Assembly (NCBI GenBank): GCA_963759545.1
Contig: CAVXAB010000054.1
Span: forward strand, 27,266 to 91,265
DNA: 64,000 bases
Direction: 5' to 3'
Source: Trebonia sp963759545
GTDB taxonomy: Bacteria > Actinomycetota > Actinomycetes > Streptosporangiales > Streptosporangiaceae
The translations under genes and the position numbers were made by a program. The first letter of the stretch is position 1, and each line of letters starts with the position of its first letter. The notes below the pieces were generated by a model, which saw nothing but the letters and a program-made list of their open reading frames with translations, ran no database searches and was not told the origin of the DNA. Below are positions 37,075 through 46,792 of this stretch, piece by piece.

Positions 37075-38129
37075 CGCCGTGCCTCCATCACGCAGACCAG
37101 GTTCTGCTGCAGCGCGGGCCCGCTGGTCGCGTGCCCCAGGGCGCGGTCCGCCCGGCCGGTCATGACCGCCCGCGCCGCGCTGCCGATCCGCGCGAGCCCC
37201 GCGGCGAACATCGGGTTGCCGCAGAGCGCGCCGCCCGACGGGTTGACCTCGACCGGTCCGCCAGCGTCACCGGGGCCGAGCCCAAGCGCCCGGCGCAGCA
37301 GGATCTCCTGATGGGTGAACGGCGCGTGCAACTCGGCCACGTCGACCGGCCCGGGGGAGCCGAGGGGCCCGAGGCCGACGCTCAGCAGGTCCCGCGCCCC
37401 CAGTGAGCCGGACTCGATCCGGTGCCAGAACGACGTGATCCAGGCCGGGCGGTCGCACAGCTCGCGCGCCCGCGCGCCGGACGCGAGTATGACGACCGCG
37501 GCGCCGTCGCCGACCGGCGCGCAGTCGTGCGCCCGCAGCGGGTCGGCCACGTACGGCCGGGCGAGCAGGTCCTCGATCGCGACCTCGCCTGACACCTGCG
37601 CCGCCGGATTGCGGACCGCGGCGGAACGGCAGCGCGCCGCGACCTCCGCCATGTCCTTCTCGGTCCACAGCCCGGCCTCGATCCCGAGCCGCGCCTGCAG
37701 CGCGGCGACCGACACCGAGTCCGGCCACAGCGGCGCCACCAGGTAGGGGTCGAGCTGCAGCGCAAGCACCCGCCGCAGCTCAGATCCCGAGGACTTGCCG
37801 AAGCCGTACGCCAGCGCGATCTCCGCCTCGCCGGACATGATCTTCACCCACGCCTCGTACAGCGCCCAGGCGCCGTCCATCTCCACGTGCGATTCCATGA
37901 TCGGCGGGACGGCGCCGATCGCGTCCACCGCCTGCACAAAGGAGAACGCCCGCCCGGCCAGGTAGTCAGACGACCCCGAGCACCAGAACCCGATGTCGCC
38001 CTTCGCCAGCCCGGTGGCGGCGTACACCTCCGCGAAGATCGGCACCAGCATCTCCACCCCGCCGGTGGTCGCGTCCTCGCGGACCCGGCAGGGCGACTGC
38101 GCGAAGCCGACGACGGCCACCTCGGTCAC
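37071..38129 (-). CDS. ltp4: Thiolase-like lipid-transfer protein, Ltp4 homologue
   Basis: 352 residues, close in length to M. tuberculosis Rv3522. Typical regions are VAVVGFAQSPCRVREDATTG, GDIGFWCSGSSDYLAGRAFS, ESHVEMDGAWALYEAW, PVEVNPSGGALCGNPMFAAG and GHATSGPALQQN. It lacks a standard thiolase Cys-Gly-Ser nucleophile. It probably pairs with Ltp3 and the OB-fold proteins encoded just upstream for aldol cleavage of branched side chains. Four-base overlaps with both neighbours mark tight translational coupling. Confidence 0.83.
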
Positions 38130-38596
38130 AGGAACCTCGCAACTGTTTCATAGGGAGCGTCCGGCTCGCCGGTCGGCGTGAAGTGACTGATGGTCGACAC
38201 CGTCGTGGCCCACTCGTCCCGCGGGCGCCACGCGGCGCGCACGCGCATGCCGATCCGCACCTCGCCTGGCTCGCAGCCGAGGATGAGGTGCTGGAAGGCG
38301 ATGTCCGCCCCGTCGAGCAGCACCGCCGCCGCCACGTAGGGCGGCGTTACCTGCTGGCCTGGATAGGCCACGTTCACGATGGAGAAGGTGGTGACGGTCC
38401 CGGTGTCAGGCAGCTCGACCGCGATGTCGGCCGGCACGCCGTCAACCGGGCAGGTCCCCCGCGACGGGATGTACACCTTCCCGCACGCGGGGCACCGCTG
38501 CCCGATCAGCCGGCCGTCGGCCAGGCCGCGCAGGTAGGTGCTCTCCCCGGGCGAGGCGGTGTGCTGATAACGCAGCCGCACCGGGGTGACCGTCAT
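38126..38596 (-). CDS. DUF35 OB-fold/zinc-ribbon protein, partner of Ltp thiolase-like proteins
   Basis: 156 residues. An N-terminal rubredoxin-like zinc ribbon has C-x2-C and a third Cys (GQRCPACGKVYIPSRGTCPV). An OB-fold follows (TGTVTTFSIVNVAYP, PPYVAAAVLLDGADIAFQHL). Such DUF35 proteins bind the acyl-CoA and form complexes with lipid-transfer aldolases in sterol degraders. The gene overlaps ltp4 and the next OB-fold gene by four bases each. Position and sequence suggest a part of Rv3521; in this window two separate genes fill that place. Confidence 0.85.
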   Translation of the reverse strand: MTVTPVRLRYQHTASPGESTYLRGLADGRLIGQRCPACGKVYIPSRGTCPVDGVPADIAVELPDTGTVTTFSIVNVAYPGQQVTPPYVAAAVLLDGADIAFQHLILGCEPGEVRIGMRVRAAWRPRDEWATTVSTISHFTPTGEPDAPYETVARFL

Positions 38597-39162
38597 CGTG
38601 ACCGGGGGCTTAGTGACGGAGCCGTCGTGACCGCGGCGGCGCCCTCCGCCTCGGGCGGAGCGGCGTCCGCCCCCGCGAGCGGCGCCTCGGACGCCTCAGG
38701 CACCTCAGGCATCTCAGGTGCCTTGCCGCACGGCTCGAAGCACGCGATGTCCCTGATGCTGCCCACCCGCTCGGCCGCCCAGCGCGGCCTTACCCGCATC
38801 CCGGTCCGCATCGCGGCGGCGGACCCGGCGTCCACCGCGTGCAGCATCGCGGTGTCCGCGCCGTCCAGCCGGATAAGCGCCCACCCGAACGGGCGGTCGA
38901 GGGGCTGACCGGGCAGCGGCTCGGCCAGCCAGGACCACGTCAGCACGGTCCCCGCCGGGCCCACCTCCACCAGCTCCTGCGGCGGCAGGGACGTCAGCGG
39001 GTCATACTCGAATGGCGGCGAGTGCACGGTGCCGTCCGCGCCGCGCGCCCCGAGGACGCGCCGCTCCCTGAGCGCGGTCATGAACTGGCCGAGCACCGGC
39101 CCGAGCGACCGGGTGTAGTCGAACGCGATCTCCATCGGCGCCGTCAGCGGGGTATCTGTCAC
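38593..39162 (-). CDS. OB-fold (DUF35-like) protein, first gene of the ltp operon
   Basis: About 189 residues. PLTAPMEIAFDYTRSLGPVL, then PPFEYDPLTSLP and an OB-fold half (GTVLTWSWLAEP, RPFGWALIRLDGADTAMLHA) are recognisable. The last 35 residues are a low-complexity Ala/Pro/Glu tail. No zinc-ribbon cysteines are seen, in contrast to its neighbour. The GTG at 39162 (VTDTPLTAP) is preferred to the ATG at 39192, because the KstR-type box at 39173-39186 would otherwise be coding. Confidence 0.78.
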   Translation of the reverse strand: MTDTPLTAPMEIAFDYTRSLGPVLGQFMTALRERRVLGARGADGTVHSPPFEYDPLTSLPPQELVEVGPAGTVLTWSWLAEPLPGQPLDRPFGWALIRLDGADTAMLHAVDAGSAAAMRTGMRVRPRWAAERVGSIRDIACFEPCGKAPEMPEVPEASEAPLAGADAAPPEAEGAAAVTTAPSLSPRSR

Positions 39163-39172
39163 CCGCTCATTG

Positions 39173-39186
39173 TAGAACGTGTTATA
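39173..39186. promoter_or_regulatory. KstR-type box of the ltp operon
   Basis: TAGAACGTGTTATA matches TNNAACNNGTTNNA and lies 11 bp before the operon's first start. Confidence 0.82.
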
Positions 39187-39206
39187 GTTCATGGCTTGTC
39201 CCAGCT

Positions 39207-39220
39207 TAGAACACGTTCTA
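39207..39220. promoter_or_regulatory. KstR-type box of the acyl-CoA ligase gene
   Basis: TAGAACACGTTCTA, symmetrical except the central pair, 12 bp upstream of the ligase start at 39232. Confidence 0.85.
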
Positions 39221-39231
39221 GATTAGGCCCC

Positions 39232-40780
39232 GTGACTGACATCGGCCTGTGGGCCATCGCAGCGCAGGACCCGGACCGCCCGGCGGTGATCGAGCCGGAC
39301 GGCACGGTCGTCAGCTACGCCGGACTGGCCGCGCGGGCCGACCAGATCGGCCGGGGCCTGCGGGCGCTCGGGCTCCGCCCAGGCGACTGCGTGGCCGGGA
39401 TGCTGCCCAACAGCTCCGCGGTCCTCGCGCTGTTCTTCGCCGCGATGCAGACCGGGCTGTACGTGGTGCCGGTCAACTGGCACCTGGCCGCCGCCGAGGT
39501 CGCCTACATACTCGGCGACAGCGGCGCGGGCGCGTTCGTGGCGGACGAGCGGTTCGCCGCCGTCGCGACGGCGGCGGCGGATCAGGCGGGGATCGCCCCA
39601 GCCGCCAGGTTCGCCGTCGGCGCCGTCCCCGGGTTCACGCCGCTGTCCGAACTTGGCGCCGGAGGCGAAGGCCGCCCGGCGCCGCGCACCCAGGGCGCGC
39701 CCATGGTCTACACATCGGGCACCTCGGGCCGCCCGAAGGGCGTGCGGCGCGCGCTCACCGGCGAGGACCCGGACAGCGTCCCGGCCGCCAGCACCTGGTT
39801 CTTCGGCCTGTTCGGGCTGGCGCCGTTCGACGGGCACGTGCACCTGTGCTGCTCGCCGCTCTACCACACGGCGGTGCTCAACTTCGCGACGATCTCCGTC
39901 CAGCTCGGCCATCCGGTCGTACTGATGGACGGGTTCGACCCGGAAACGATGCTCGGCCTCATCGAGCGGCACCGGGTGACCCACACGCACATGGTGCCGA
40001 CGCAGTTCCGGCGGCTGCTCGCGCTGCCCGGGCAAGTCCGCTCGGCCCACGACGTCAGCTCCATGCGCGCCGCGATCCACAGCGCCGCGCCGTGCCCGCA
40101 GGAAGTCAAGCGGCAGATGATTGACTGGTGGGGCCCGGTGATCGTCGAGTACTACGCGGCCACCGAGGGCGGCGGCACCGGCATCACCGCGCAGGAGTGG
40201 CTGGAACGGCCAGGGTCCGTCGGCCGGGCCGTGGCTTGGCTCGGAGGTCCGGGTACTCGACGAGCGCGGCGACGACCTGCCGGCCGGCCAACCGGGCCTC
40301 GTCTACCTGCGGATGGGCACCTCCACCTTCGACTACCACAAGGACCAGGAGAAGACCCTCGCCTCGCGCGCGCGGGGCATGTTCACCGTCGGCGACATCG
40401 GCTACCTCGACCCCGACGGCTACCTCTACCTCTGCGACCGCAAGGGCGACGTGATCATCTCGGGCGGGGTCAACATCTACCCGGCGGAGATCGAGGCCGA
40501 GCTGTCCTGTCACCCGGCGGTCGCCGACGTGGCCGTCTTCGGCATACCGCACGAGGAATGGGGCGAGGAGATCAAGGCCGTCGTGCAGCCCGCGGTCGGC
40601 CGCACGCCAGGCCCGGACCTGACCGCGGCGCTCCTGGCCTTCCTCGACGGCCGGATCGCCCGGTTCAAGCTGCCCAAGACGATCGACTACGTCGCCGAAC
40701 TGCCGCGCGACCCCAACGGCAAGCTCTACAAGCGCCGCCTCCGCGATCCGTACTGGTCCGGCCGCGACCGACAAATCTAA
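39232..40780 (+). CDS. Acyl-CoA ligase (FadD type), one apparent frameshift
   Basis: An ANL-superfamily adenylating enzyme of about 515 residues. The AMP-binding P-loop is YTSGTSGRPKG, the A5-type motif YYAATEGGGTGI, and the C-terminal hinge DRKGDVIISGGVNIYPAEIE with the catalytic Lys in NGKLYKRRLRD. It would activate a carboxylate to its CoA ester. The first part (39232 to about 40240) and the rest (to 40780) are in different frames; one inserted base near GCTTGGCTCGG explains it. The KstR-type promoter and divergence from the ltp operon make a sterol-derived acid the likely substrate. Which mycobacterial FadD it equals is unclear. Confidence 0.82.
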
Positions 40781-40929
40781 GAACCGCAAAAGATATCCAG
40801 AACGGGTGCGGGCTGCACCCTCGGGATCACGCACTACGCCAACCCCGGTTAACGCCAGCTCGCCCATGCCACGACGACAGGGAGGAACCGGGCAAAGCGG
40901 GCGGTCTGCGATGCGGGGCCCGGGATAGT

Positions 40930-40965
40930 GGATCGCTGACCACGCCATAACGTGGTCAGCGATCC
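40930..40965. terminator. Perfect hairpin between convergent genes
   Basis: Arms GGATCGCTGACCACG (40930-40944) and 40951-40965 pair over 15 bp with loop CCATAA. It lies between the ligase stop (40780) and the echA19 stop (41043). It may be a bidirectional terminator or a member of the palindromic repeats. Confidence 0.65.
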
Positions 40966-41042
40966 GTTATCTTTGCGGGCGCCGGGAGGCTGCCCCCGGC
41001 ACCCGGTCCCTGCGGGCGAAACCAGCGGCGCGAGCTGCGCTG

Positions 41043-41840
41043 TCAGGCGTCGCGGAAGTGCGGGCGGCGCTTCTCGGCGAAGGCGCGCGGCCCTTCCCGC
41101 GCGTCGTCGCTGGCGAACACCGAGGCGCCGATCTTGGCCTCGAGCGCGAACGCGTCGTTCTCCGCCATGCCCTCGGTCTCCCGCATGGTCCGCAAGATCG
41201 CGCGCACGGCGACCGGGCCGTTCCCGGCGATCACGGCGGCGATCTCGAGCGCCTTGTCCAGGGCCCGCCCGTCCGGCACGACGTGCCCGATGAGCCCGAT
41301 GGACAGCGCCTCCGCGGCGGTGATGTGCCGCCCGGTCAGCAGCATTTCTGCGGCCAACGTGTAAGGGATCTGCCGGGGGAGGCGCACCGCAGAGCCGCCA
41401 AGCGGGAACAGTCCCCAGCGCGCCTCGGAGACGCCGAACCGCGCGCTCTCGCCGGCCACCCGGATATCGGTCGCCTGGAGGATCTCGGTGCCGCCGGCGA
41501 TGGCCGGCCCTTCCACCGCGGCGATCAGCGGCTTGGTGAGGCGGCGTCCCTTGAGCAGCGGCTCGATCACGGCCAGGTCGAAGTCGCCAAGCCGCGAGCC
41601 CGGATGGTCGGCGGTCATCGCCTTGAGGTCGGCGCCCGCGCAGAACGCGCCGCCCGCCCCGGTCAGCACGCACACCCGGATACCCGGGTCGGCGTCGACC
41701 TGGTCCCAGGCCTGGCGCATGAGGGCCATCATCGCCGGGCTGAGCGCGTTGCGCGCCTCGGGCCGGTTCATCGTGACGATTAGAACATGTTCACGCTGCT
41801 CGATCAGCGCGTGCGGCCGCTCACTCGCCGACTCGCTCAA
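41043..41840 (-). CDS. echA19: Enoyl-CoA hydratase, EchA19 homologue
   Basis: 265 residues of the crotonase fold. Oxyanion-hole segments are GAGGAFCAGADLK and AVEGPAIAGGTEI. Long stretches agree with M. tuberculosis EchA19 (LLKGRRLTKPLIAAVEGPAI, GSAVRLPRQIPYTLAAEMLL, TGRHITAAEALSIGLIGHVV, SDDAREGPRAFAEKR). EchA19 hydrates the steroid side-chain enoyl-CoA. I place the start at TTG 41840, which has GGGAGG at good spacing; a start at 41888 would code through the KstR-type box. It is divergent from fadD19, as in M. tuberculosis. Confidence 0.9.
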   Translation of the reverse strand: MSESASERPHALIEQREHVLIVTMNRPEARNALSPAMMALMRQAWDQVDADPGIRVCVLTGAGGAFCAGADLKAMTADHPGSRLGDFDLAVIEPLLKGRRLTKPLIAAVEGPAIAGGTEILQATDIRVAGESARFGVSEARWGLFPLGGSAVRLPRQIPYTLAAEMLLTGRHITAAEALSIGLIGHVVPDGRALDKALEIAAVIAGNGPVAVRAILRTMRETEGMAENDAFALEAKIGASVFASDDAREGPRAFAEKRRPHFRDA

Positions 41841-41880
41841 ACTCTGCCTCCCGGAGTGACCGCCAGGTCTTGCTAAAGAC

Positions 41881-41894
41881 AGTAACACGTTCTA
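41881..41894. promoter_or_regulatory. KstR-type box between echA19 and fadD19
   Basis: AGTAACACGTTCTA matches TNNAACNNGTTNNA except the first T. It lies 11 bp upstream of fadD19 and 41 bp upstream of the chosen echA19 start. Confidence 0.72.
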
Positions 41895-41904
41895 ATTTCT
41901 ACCC

Positions 41905-43482
41905 ATGGCGCTGAACATGGCCGACCTGTTCGAGCATGCCGTGGATACCTTCCCCGAGCGGGTTGCGCTGATCTGCCGCGACCGCCAGGTCACCTATAGC
42001 GGGCTCGAAGCCGAGGCCAATCGCCTGGCGCACCACCTGGCCGCCCGCGGGGTCGGTCCCGGCGGCCACGTCGGCCTGTACGCGCGCAACTCCATCGAGA
42101 CCGTGACGACACTGCTCGCCACCGTCAAGCTCCGGGCGGTGGTGATCAACATCAACTACCGGTACCTGGCGAAGGAACTGGCATACCACCTGGACGACGC
42201 CGGCCTGGGCATCCTCGTCCACGATCAGGACCTGGCGCCGATCGTCGGTGCCGTCGCGCCCGCCTGGCTGCCGCGCGTGGTAATCGGGGGGAACTACGCC
42301 GACGCACTCGCGGCCGAGTCCGGGGCACGCGACTTCGGGCCGCGCAGCCCCGACGACGTCTACATCATCTACACCGGGGGCACCACCGGGCAGCCGAAGG
42401 GCGTCATGTGGCGCCATGAGGACATCTGGCGCACGCTCGGCGGCGGCATCGACTTCATCACCGGCGAGCGGCTCGAGGACGAGTGGGCGCAGTCCCGCGC
42501 GGGGGCCGGAGACGACGGCATGGTCCGCATGGCGCCGGCGCCGCTCATCCACGGCGCAGCCATGGTGGCCACGCTGGCGTGCCTGTTCGCCGGGGACACG
42601 GCGGTGATCTTGCCGAAGTTCGACCCGCACGCGGTCTGGGAAGCGGTGCAGCGGCACCAGGTCAACGTGCTTTCCGTCATCGGCGACGCGATGGCAAGGC
42701 CGCTGATGGAGGCGCTTGCGGCCGGTGACTATGACACGTCCTCGCTGGTGTCACTCAACTCCACGGCCGCGCTGTTCTCGCCCGCGGTCAAGCAGGCGTG
42801 CACGAGCGCGCTGCCTAACGTGTTCATCAGCGAGGCGATCGGCTCGACGGAGACCGGCTTCGCGGGCATCGCGTTCGTCGGCGCGGACGACGAGCAGCGT
42901 GGCGGTCCCACGGTCACGGCGGGCCCGGACGTCATCGTGATCGACGAAGCGGGCGGCGCGTGCGGCCCGGGGCAGACCGGCAAGCTGGCCCGCGGCGGGC
43001 ACGTCCCGCTCGGCTACTACAACGACCCGGTTAAGACCGCGGAGATGTTCGCCGAGGTGAACGGCAAGCGCTACGCGGTGCCAGGCGACTGGGCCCGGGT
43101 CGAGGAAGACGGCTCGATCACCCTGCTCGGCCGCGGCAACACCTGCGTGAACACCGGCGGAGAGAAGGTCTACCCGGAAGAGGTCGAGGGCGCGCTGAAG
43201 TCTTATCCCGATGTCTTCGACTCGCTGGTCATCGGCGTGCCAGACGACCGGCTCGGCCAGCGGGTGGCCGCGCTGGTCCAGCTCCGTCCCGGCGCCGCCG
43301 CAGACCCCGCCGCGCTCCAGGCGCACGTGCACGGCCAGCTCGCCGGCTACAAGGTGCCGCGCACCGTCTGGTTCGTGGACTCGATCGGCCGCACCGTGTC
43401 AGGCAAGGCCGACTACCGCTGGGCACGCCGCTACGTCGCGGAACATCCTCCCGCCACCCCAGCGCAACCAGAGAGGGCGTGA
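41905..43482 (+). CDS. fadD19: Steroid side-chain acyl-CoA ligase, FadD19 homologue
   Basis: 525 residues. It starts MALNMADLFEHAVDTFPERV and carries YTGGTTGQPKGVMWRHEDIW, HGAAMVATLACLFAG, NSTAALFSPAVKQA, IGSTETGFAG, INYRYLAKELAYHL, NTGGEKVYPEEVEGALKSYP and DYRWARRY, all matching the FadD19 type. FadD19 forms CoA esters of C27 steroid acids and is known for C-24-branched sterol use. The start lies 11 bp after a KstR-type box. The stop overlaps the next gene's possible GTG, so it leads an operon with ipdC and a flavin oxidoreductase. Confidence 0.92.
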   Translation: MALNMADLFEHAVDTFPERVALICRDRQVTYSGLEAEANRLAHHLAARGVGPGGHVGLYARNSIETVTTLLATVKLRAVVININYRYLAKELAYHLDDAGLGILVHDQDLAPIVGAVAPAWLPRVVIGGNYADALAAESGARDFGPRSPDDVYIIYTGGTTGQPKGVMWRHEDIWRTLGGGIDFITGERLEDEWAQSRAGAGDDGMVRMAPAPLIHGAAMVATLACLFAGDTAVILPKFDPHAVWEAVQRHQVNVLSVIGDAMARPLMEALAAGDYDTSSLVSLNSTAALFSPAVKQACTSALPNVFISEAIGSTETGFAGIAFVGADDEQRGGPTVTAGPDVIVIDEAGGACGPGQTGKLARGGHVPLGYYNDPVKTAEMFAEVNGKRYAVPGDWARVEEDGSITLLGRGNTCVNTGGEKVYPEEVEGALKSYPDVFDSLVIGVPDDRLGQRVAALVQLRPGAAADPAALQAHVHGQLAGYKVPRTVWFVDSIGRTVSGKADYRWARRYVAEHPPATPAQPERA

Positions 43483-43484
43483 CC

Positions 43485-44588
43485 GTGCGGACGCCTGTTT
43501 GCGACCTGCTTGGCATCGAGCACCCGATCATCGGGTTCAGCCCGTCCGAGCAGGTCGCCGCCGCGGTTAGCCGGGCCGGCGGCCTTGGCGTGCTCGGCTG
43601 CGTGCGGTTCAACGACCCGGCCGAGCTGGACGCGGCCCTGGACTGGATGGACGCGAACACCGACGGGCGGCCGTACGGCGTGGACGTGGTCATGCCTGCC
43701 CGGGTGCCCGCGGAAGGGGCGGTCAGGGACCTGGCAGAGATGATCCCGCAGGCAAACCGGGACTTCGTCGAGCGGACGCTGCTTGCTCTCGGCGTGCCGC
43801 CGCTGCCCGACGGGTCGCCGGACGCGGACGGCGTGCTCGGCTGGCTGCACTCGGTCGCGCGCAAGCACGTCGAGGTGGCTCTTGCCCATCCCGCACGGCT
43901 GATCGCGAACGCGCTCGGCTCGCCGCCGCCGGACATCATCGCTGCCGCGCACGACCGCGGCATGCTCGTCGCGGCGCTCGCCGGGCAGGCAAAGCACGCG
44001 CAAGCGCAGGTAGCGAGCGGTGTGGACATCGTGGTCGCGCAGGGTTACGAGGCCGGCGGGCATACCGGCGAGATTGGCAGCATGGTCCTCATCCCGGAGA
44101 TCGTCGACACGGTCGGCGACCGGGTGCCGGTGCTCGCCGCGGGCGGGATCGGCTGCGGCCGGCAGGTCGCCGCCGCGCTCGCGCTCGGTGCCGCCGGGGC
44201 CTGGATGGGCTCGGCGTGGCTGCTCACCAGCGAGTACGCGCAGATGACGGCCGCCCCCGCGGTGCAGCAGGCGCTGCTGGCGGCCACGTCCTCGGACACC
44301 GTGCGGTCGCGCATCTACAGCGGCAAGCCCGCCCGGCTGCTGAAGAACCGGTGGACGGCCGCGTGGGAGCAGCCGGGTGCCCCGGAGCCGCTGCGGATGC
44401 CGCTGCAGAACCTGCTGGTCGCCGGCGCGCACCAGCGGCTCATGCGCTCGGGGCAGCCGGACGTGGTGCCCATGCCCGCCGGGCAGATCGTGGGCCGGAT
44501 CAGCGAGGTCCGCCCGGTCGCCGAGGTGATCGAGTCGCTCGTCGCCGAGGCGGACGAGGCGCTGCGGCGGCTGGGCGAGCTGCGGTGA
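43485..44588 (+). CDS. ipdC: Nitronate monooxygenase-like flavoprotein, IpdC homologue
   Basis: 367 residues of the FMN-dependent 2-nitropropane dioxygenase-like TIM-barrel family. Signature parts are MRTPVCDLLGIEHPIIGFSP, VDIVVAQGYEAGGHTG, PEIVDTVGDRVPVLAAGGIG, AAALALGAAGAWMGSAWL and VRSRIYSGKPARLLKN. The overall sequence resembles Rv3553/IpdC, which oxidises a ring C/D intermediate of the HIP pathway. The start GTG at 43485 has GAGAGGG at good spacing; GTG 43479 overlaps the fadD19 stop but sits too close. The stop overlaps the following GTG by three bases. Confidence 0.8.
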   Translation: MRTPVCDLLGIEHPIIGFSPSEQVAAAVSRAGGLGVLGCVRFNDPAELDAALDWMDANTDGRPYGVDVVMPARVPAEGAVRDLAEMIPQANRDFVERTLLALGVPPLPDGSPDADGVLGWLHSVARKHVEVALAHPARLIANALGSPPPDIIAAAHDRGMLVAALAGQAKHAQAQVASGVDIVVAQGYEAGGHTGEIGSMVLIPEIVDTVGDRVPVLAAGGIGCGRQVAAALALGAAGAWMGSAWLLTSEYAQMTAAPAVQQALLAATSSDTVRSRIYSGKPARLLKNRWTAAWEQPGAPEPLRMPLQNLLVAGAHQRLMRSGQPDVVPMPAGQIVGRISEVRPVAEVIESLVAEADEALRRLGELR

Positions 44589-45626
44589 GGATCGCGGTAA
44601 CGGCCGGCTACTGGGGCGCGGGGCCGCCTCCGGGCGCGGCGGAGCAGTTCGACGCCGCCGAGCGCCTCGGCATCGACCAGGTCTGGACGGCGGAAGCCTA
44701 CGGCAGCGACGCGTGGACGCCGCTGGCCTGGTACGGCTCGCGGACCTCGCGCGTCCGGCTGGGCACGGCGGTCTCGCAGCTGTCGGCGCGTCCGCCGGCC
44801 ACCCTGGCGATGACGGCGATGACGATGGACCACCTCACCCAGGGCCGCGTCCTGCTCGGCATCGGCACCAGCAACCCGCAGGTGGTGGAGGGGTGGTACG
44901 GCCAGCCGTACCCGCGCCCGCTTGAGCGCACCAGGGAGTACGTGGACATCCTGCGCAAGGTCATCGCGCGCGAGGAGCCGGTCAGCTACGACGGCAAGCA
45001 CTATCAGCTTCCGCTGGCGGCGGGAACCGGCCTCGGCAAGCCGCTGCGCTCGATCCTGCACCCGTACCGCACCGAGATCCCCATCTACCTCGGCGCCGAG
45101 GGGCCGAAGAACGTGGCCCTGGCCGCCGAGATCGCCGACGGCTGGCTCCCCATGTTCTTTTCCCCCGCGATGAACGACTTCTACGCCACGGCGCTCGCCG
45201 AGGGCTTCGCCCGCCCGGGCGCGCGCCGCTCGGCCGAGACCTTCGACGTCGTCGGCGGCCCGCTCGGCATCGTCCCCGACGACGATCTCGAGCGGGCCGC
45301 CGACCGGCTGCGGCCCTCCCTCGCGCTGTACATCGGCGGCATGGGCGCCCGCGGCCTGAACTTCCACTACGAGGTCTTCGCCCGGATGGGCTACGAGGCG
45401 CAGGCGAGGACGATCCAGGATCGCTACCTGGCCGGGGACAAGAAGGGCGCGATCGCCGCGGTCCCGACGGCGATGGTGGAGGACGTGGCGCTGATCGGCC
45501 CCTGGGCCAAGATCGCCGATGAGATCCAGCGCTGGAAGGAAACCGTGCTCACGACGTTCCTGGCCAGCGGTGACCCGCGCCTGCTAGCGAAGGTCGCGGA
45601 TCTGGTCTTACCGATCGCCTGGATAG
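44585..45626 (+). CDS. LLM-class (F420-dependent type) oxidoreductase, Rv3520c-like; 3' end uncertain
   Basis: A luciferase-like monooxygenase fold. VTAGYWGAGPPPGAAEQFDA, VWTAEAYGSDAWTPLAWYGS, RVRLGTAVSQLSARPPAT, LGIGTSNPQVVEGWYGQPYP and LGAEGPKNVALAAEIADGWL resemble M. tuberculosis Rv3520c, which neighbours the same sterol genes there. The cofactor is probably F420 or FMN; substrate unknown. Family length (about 347 residues) predicts an end near 45626, where a TAG exists one frame over. The present frame instead stays open to 46072, antisense through fadE27. I infer an indel near the 3' end. Confidence 0.8.
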
Positions 45627-46769
45627 GGTTCCGCCGTCGCGATGAGGTCACCGAGGCGGCGGAGTTGCGCCGTGGCGCCGCCGAGGGTGAACTCGGCCCG
45701 CTTGGCCGCGGTGAAGTACCGGTGCACGGGGTACGACGTGTCGATGCCCATCCCGCCGTGCACGTGGACGGCGGTGTGCGCGACCCGGTGGCCCGCGTCC
45801 GCGGCCCAGAACTTGGCGGTGGCGACCGCGGCGGCGACCGCGGGGTCGTCCGGCCGGCCGTCGGCGAGCAGCCAGGCGGCCTGCCACATCGTGAGCCAGA
45901 CCGCCTCGACGTCGGTGTAGGCGTCGGCGAGGCGCTGCGCCACCGCCTGGAACGACCCGATCGGCCGCCCGAACTGCTCACGGGCGCAGCGCGTACTCGG
46001 CGGTCAGCTCAAGCGCGCGCGCGACCACGCCTGCCTGGGTCGCGCACAGTCCGACGGTGTACCGCGACGTGAGCCAGCCCGCCACGTCGCTGCCCCCGCC
46101 CGGTTCGCCGAGCACCCGGCTGGGGTCGAGGACGGCGCCGTCGAGGACGAGCCGGCCGGCGTCCGCCCCGTCCGTCAGTTCCTGCGGCTGCACCGCGACA
46201 CCGCGATCCGCGGGCTGGACGAGGAACGTGAGCACCTCCTGTCCACCCGCACCGCCCGCCCCACCCGCACCGCCCGCGCCTCCCGCCCCGCTTGCGGTCA
46301 CCGCCGCCGGCACGAGCACGAGATCGGCCAGCGGCGCAGCGGGCACGGCGGTCTTCACGCCGGACAGCCGCCACCCGTCGCCGGCCCGCTCGGCGACCGT
46401 CGACGGCGACAGCGGATCATCACTGTCCTCTTCCGCCAGCGCGGCGGTGATGAGGAGCGAGCCGTTCCCGGCGGGAGAGGCCCACCGCCGCTGCTGGTCC
46501 GCGGTTCCGAACGAGGCGATCGCGCCCGCGCCGAGCACGATCGACGGAAGATAGGGCACCTGGGAGGCGGCGCGGCCGGTCTCCGCGAGCACCGAGCACT
46601 GCTCGAGGAAGCCGAGGCCGGCTCCGCCGAGCGACTCGGGCAGCCCGGCGGCGAGCACGCCGGCCGAGGCGAGGTCGGCCCACTGCCGCCGCGGGGTGTC
46701 CCGCTCGAGCAGGATCTTCCTCGCGAGCCCCGCGATCTCGGTCTGCGCCTCGCTGAGCGAGAAGTCCAT
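45608..46769 (-). CDS. fadE27: Acyl-CoA dehydrogenase, FadE27 homologue (ChsE5 subunit), one apparent frameshift
   Basis: About 386 residues. MDFSLSEAQTEIAGL, PESLGGAGLGFLEQCSVLAE, QVPYLPSIVLGAGAIASFG and, after the break, REQFGRPIGSFQAVAQRLAD, HTAVHVHGGMGIDTSYPVHR and FTLGGATAQLRRLG agree with FadE27. FadE26 and FadE27 form an alpha2-beta2 dehydrogenase for the first side-chain beta-oxidation cycle. One extra C in a CCC run near 45984 breaks the frame at EYALR/REQFG. A Gly/Ala repeat insertion (GAGGAGG...) comes from tandem 18-bp DNA repeats. AGGAGG precedes the ATG. Confidence 0.85.
46243..46278. repeat. Tandem 18-bp repeat in fadE27
   Basis: Two units starting CCACCCGCACCGCCCGC at 46243 and 46261, followed by a degenerate third. 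They encode the Gly/Ala-rich insertion. Confidence 0.88.
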
Positions 46770-46792
46770 GGCGGTCCTCCTACCGGCGATGA

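Noticed and set aside
41781..41794. KstR-like sequence TAGAACATGTTCAC inside echA19
   Set aside because: It lies within coding sequence (VLIVTMNRP) and misses the final A. The promoter box at 41881 explains regulation better.
45627..46072. C-terminal extension of the LLM oxidoreductase
   Set aside because: It is antisense to fadE27, is Arg/Gly/Val-rich without family match, and exceeds family length by about 150 residues.
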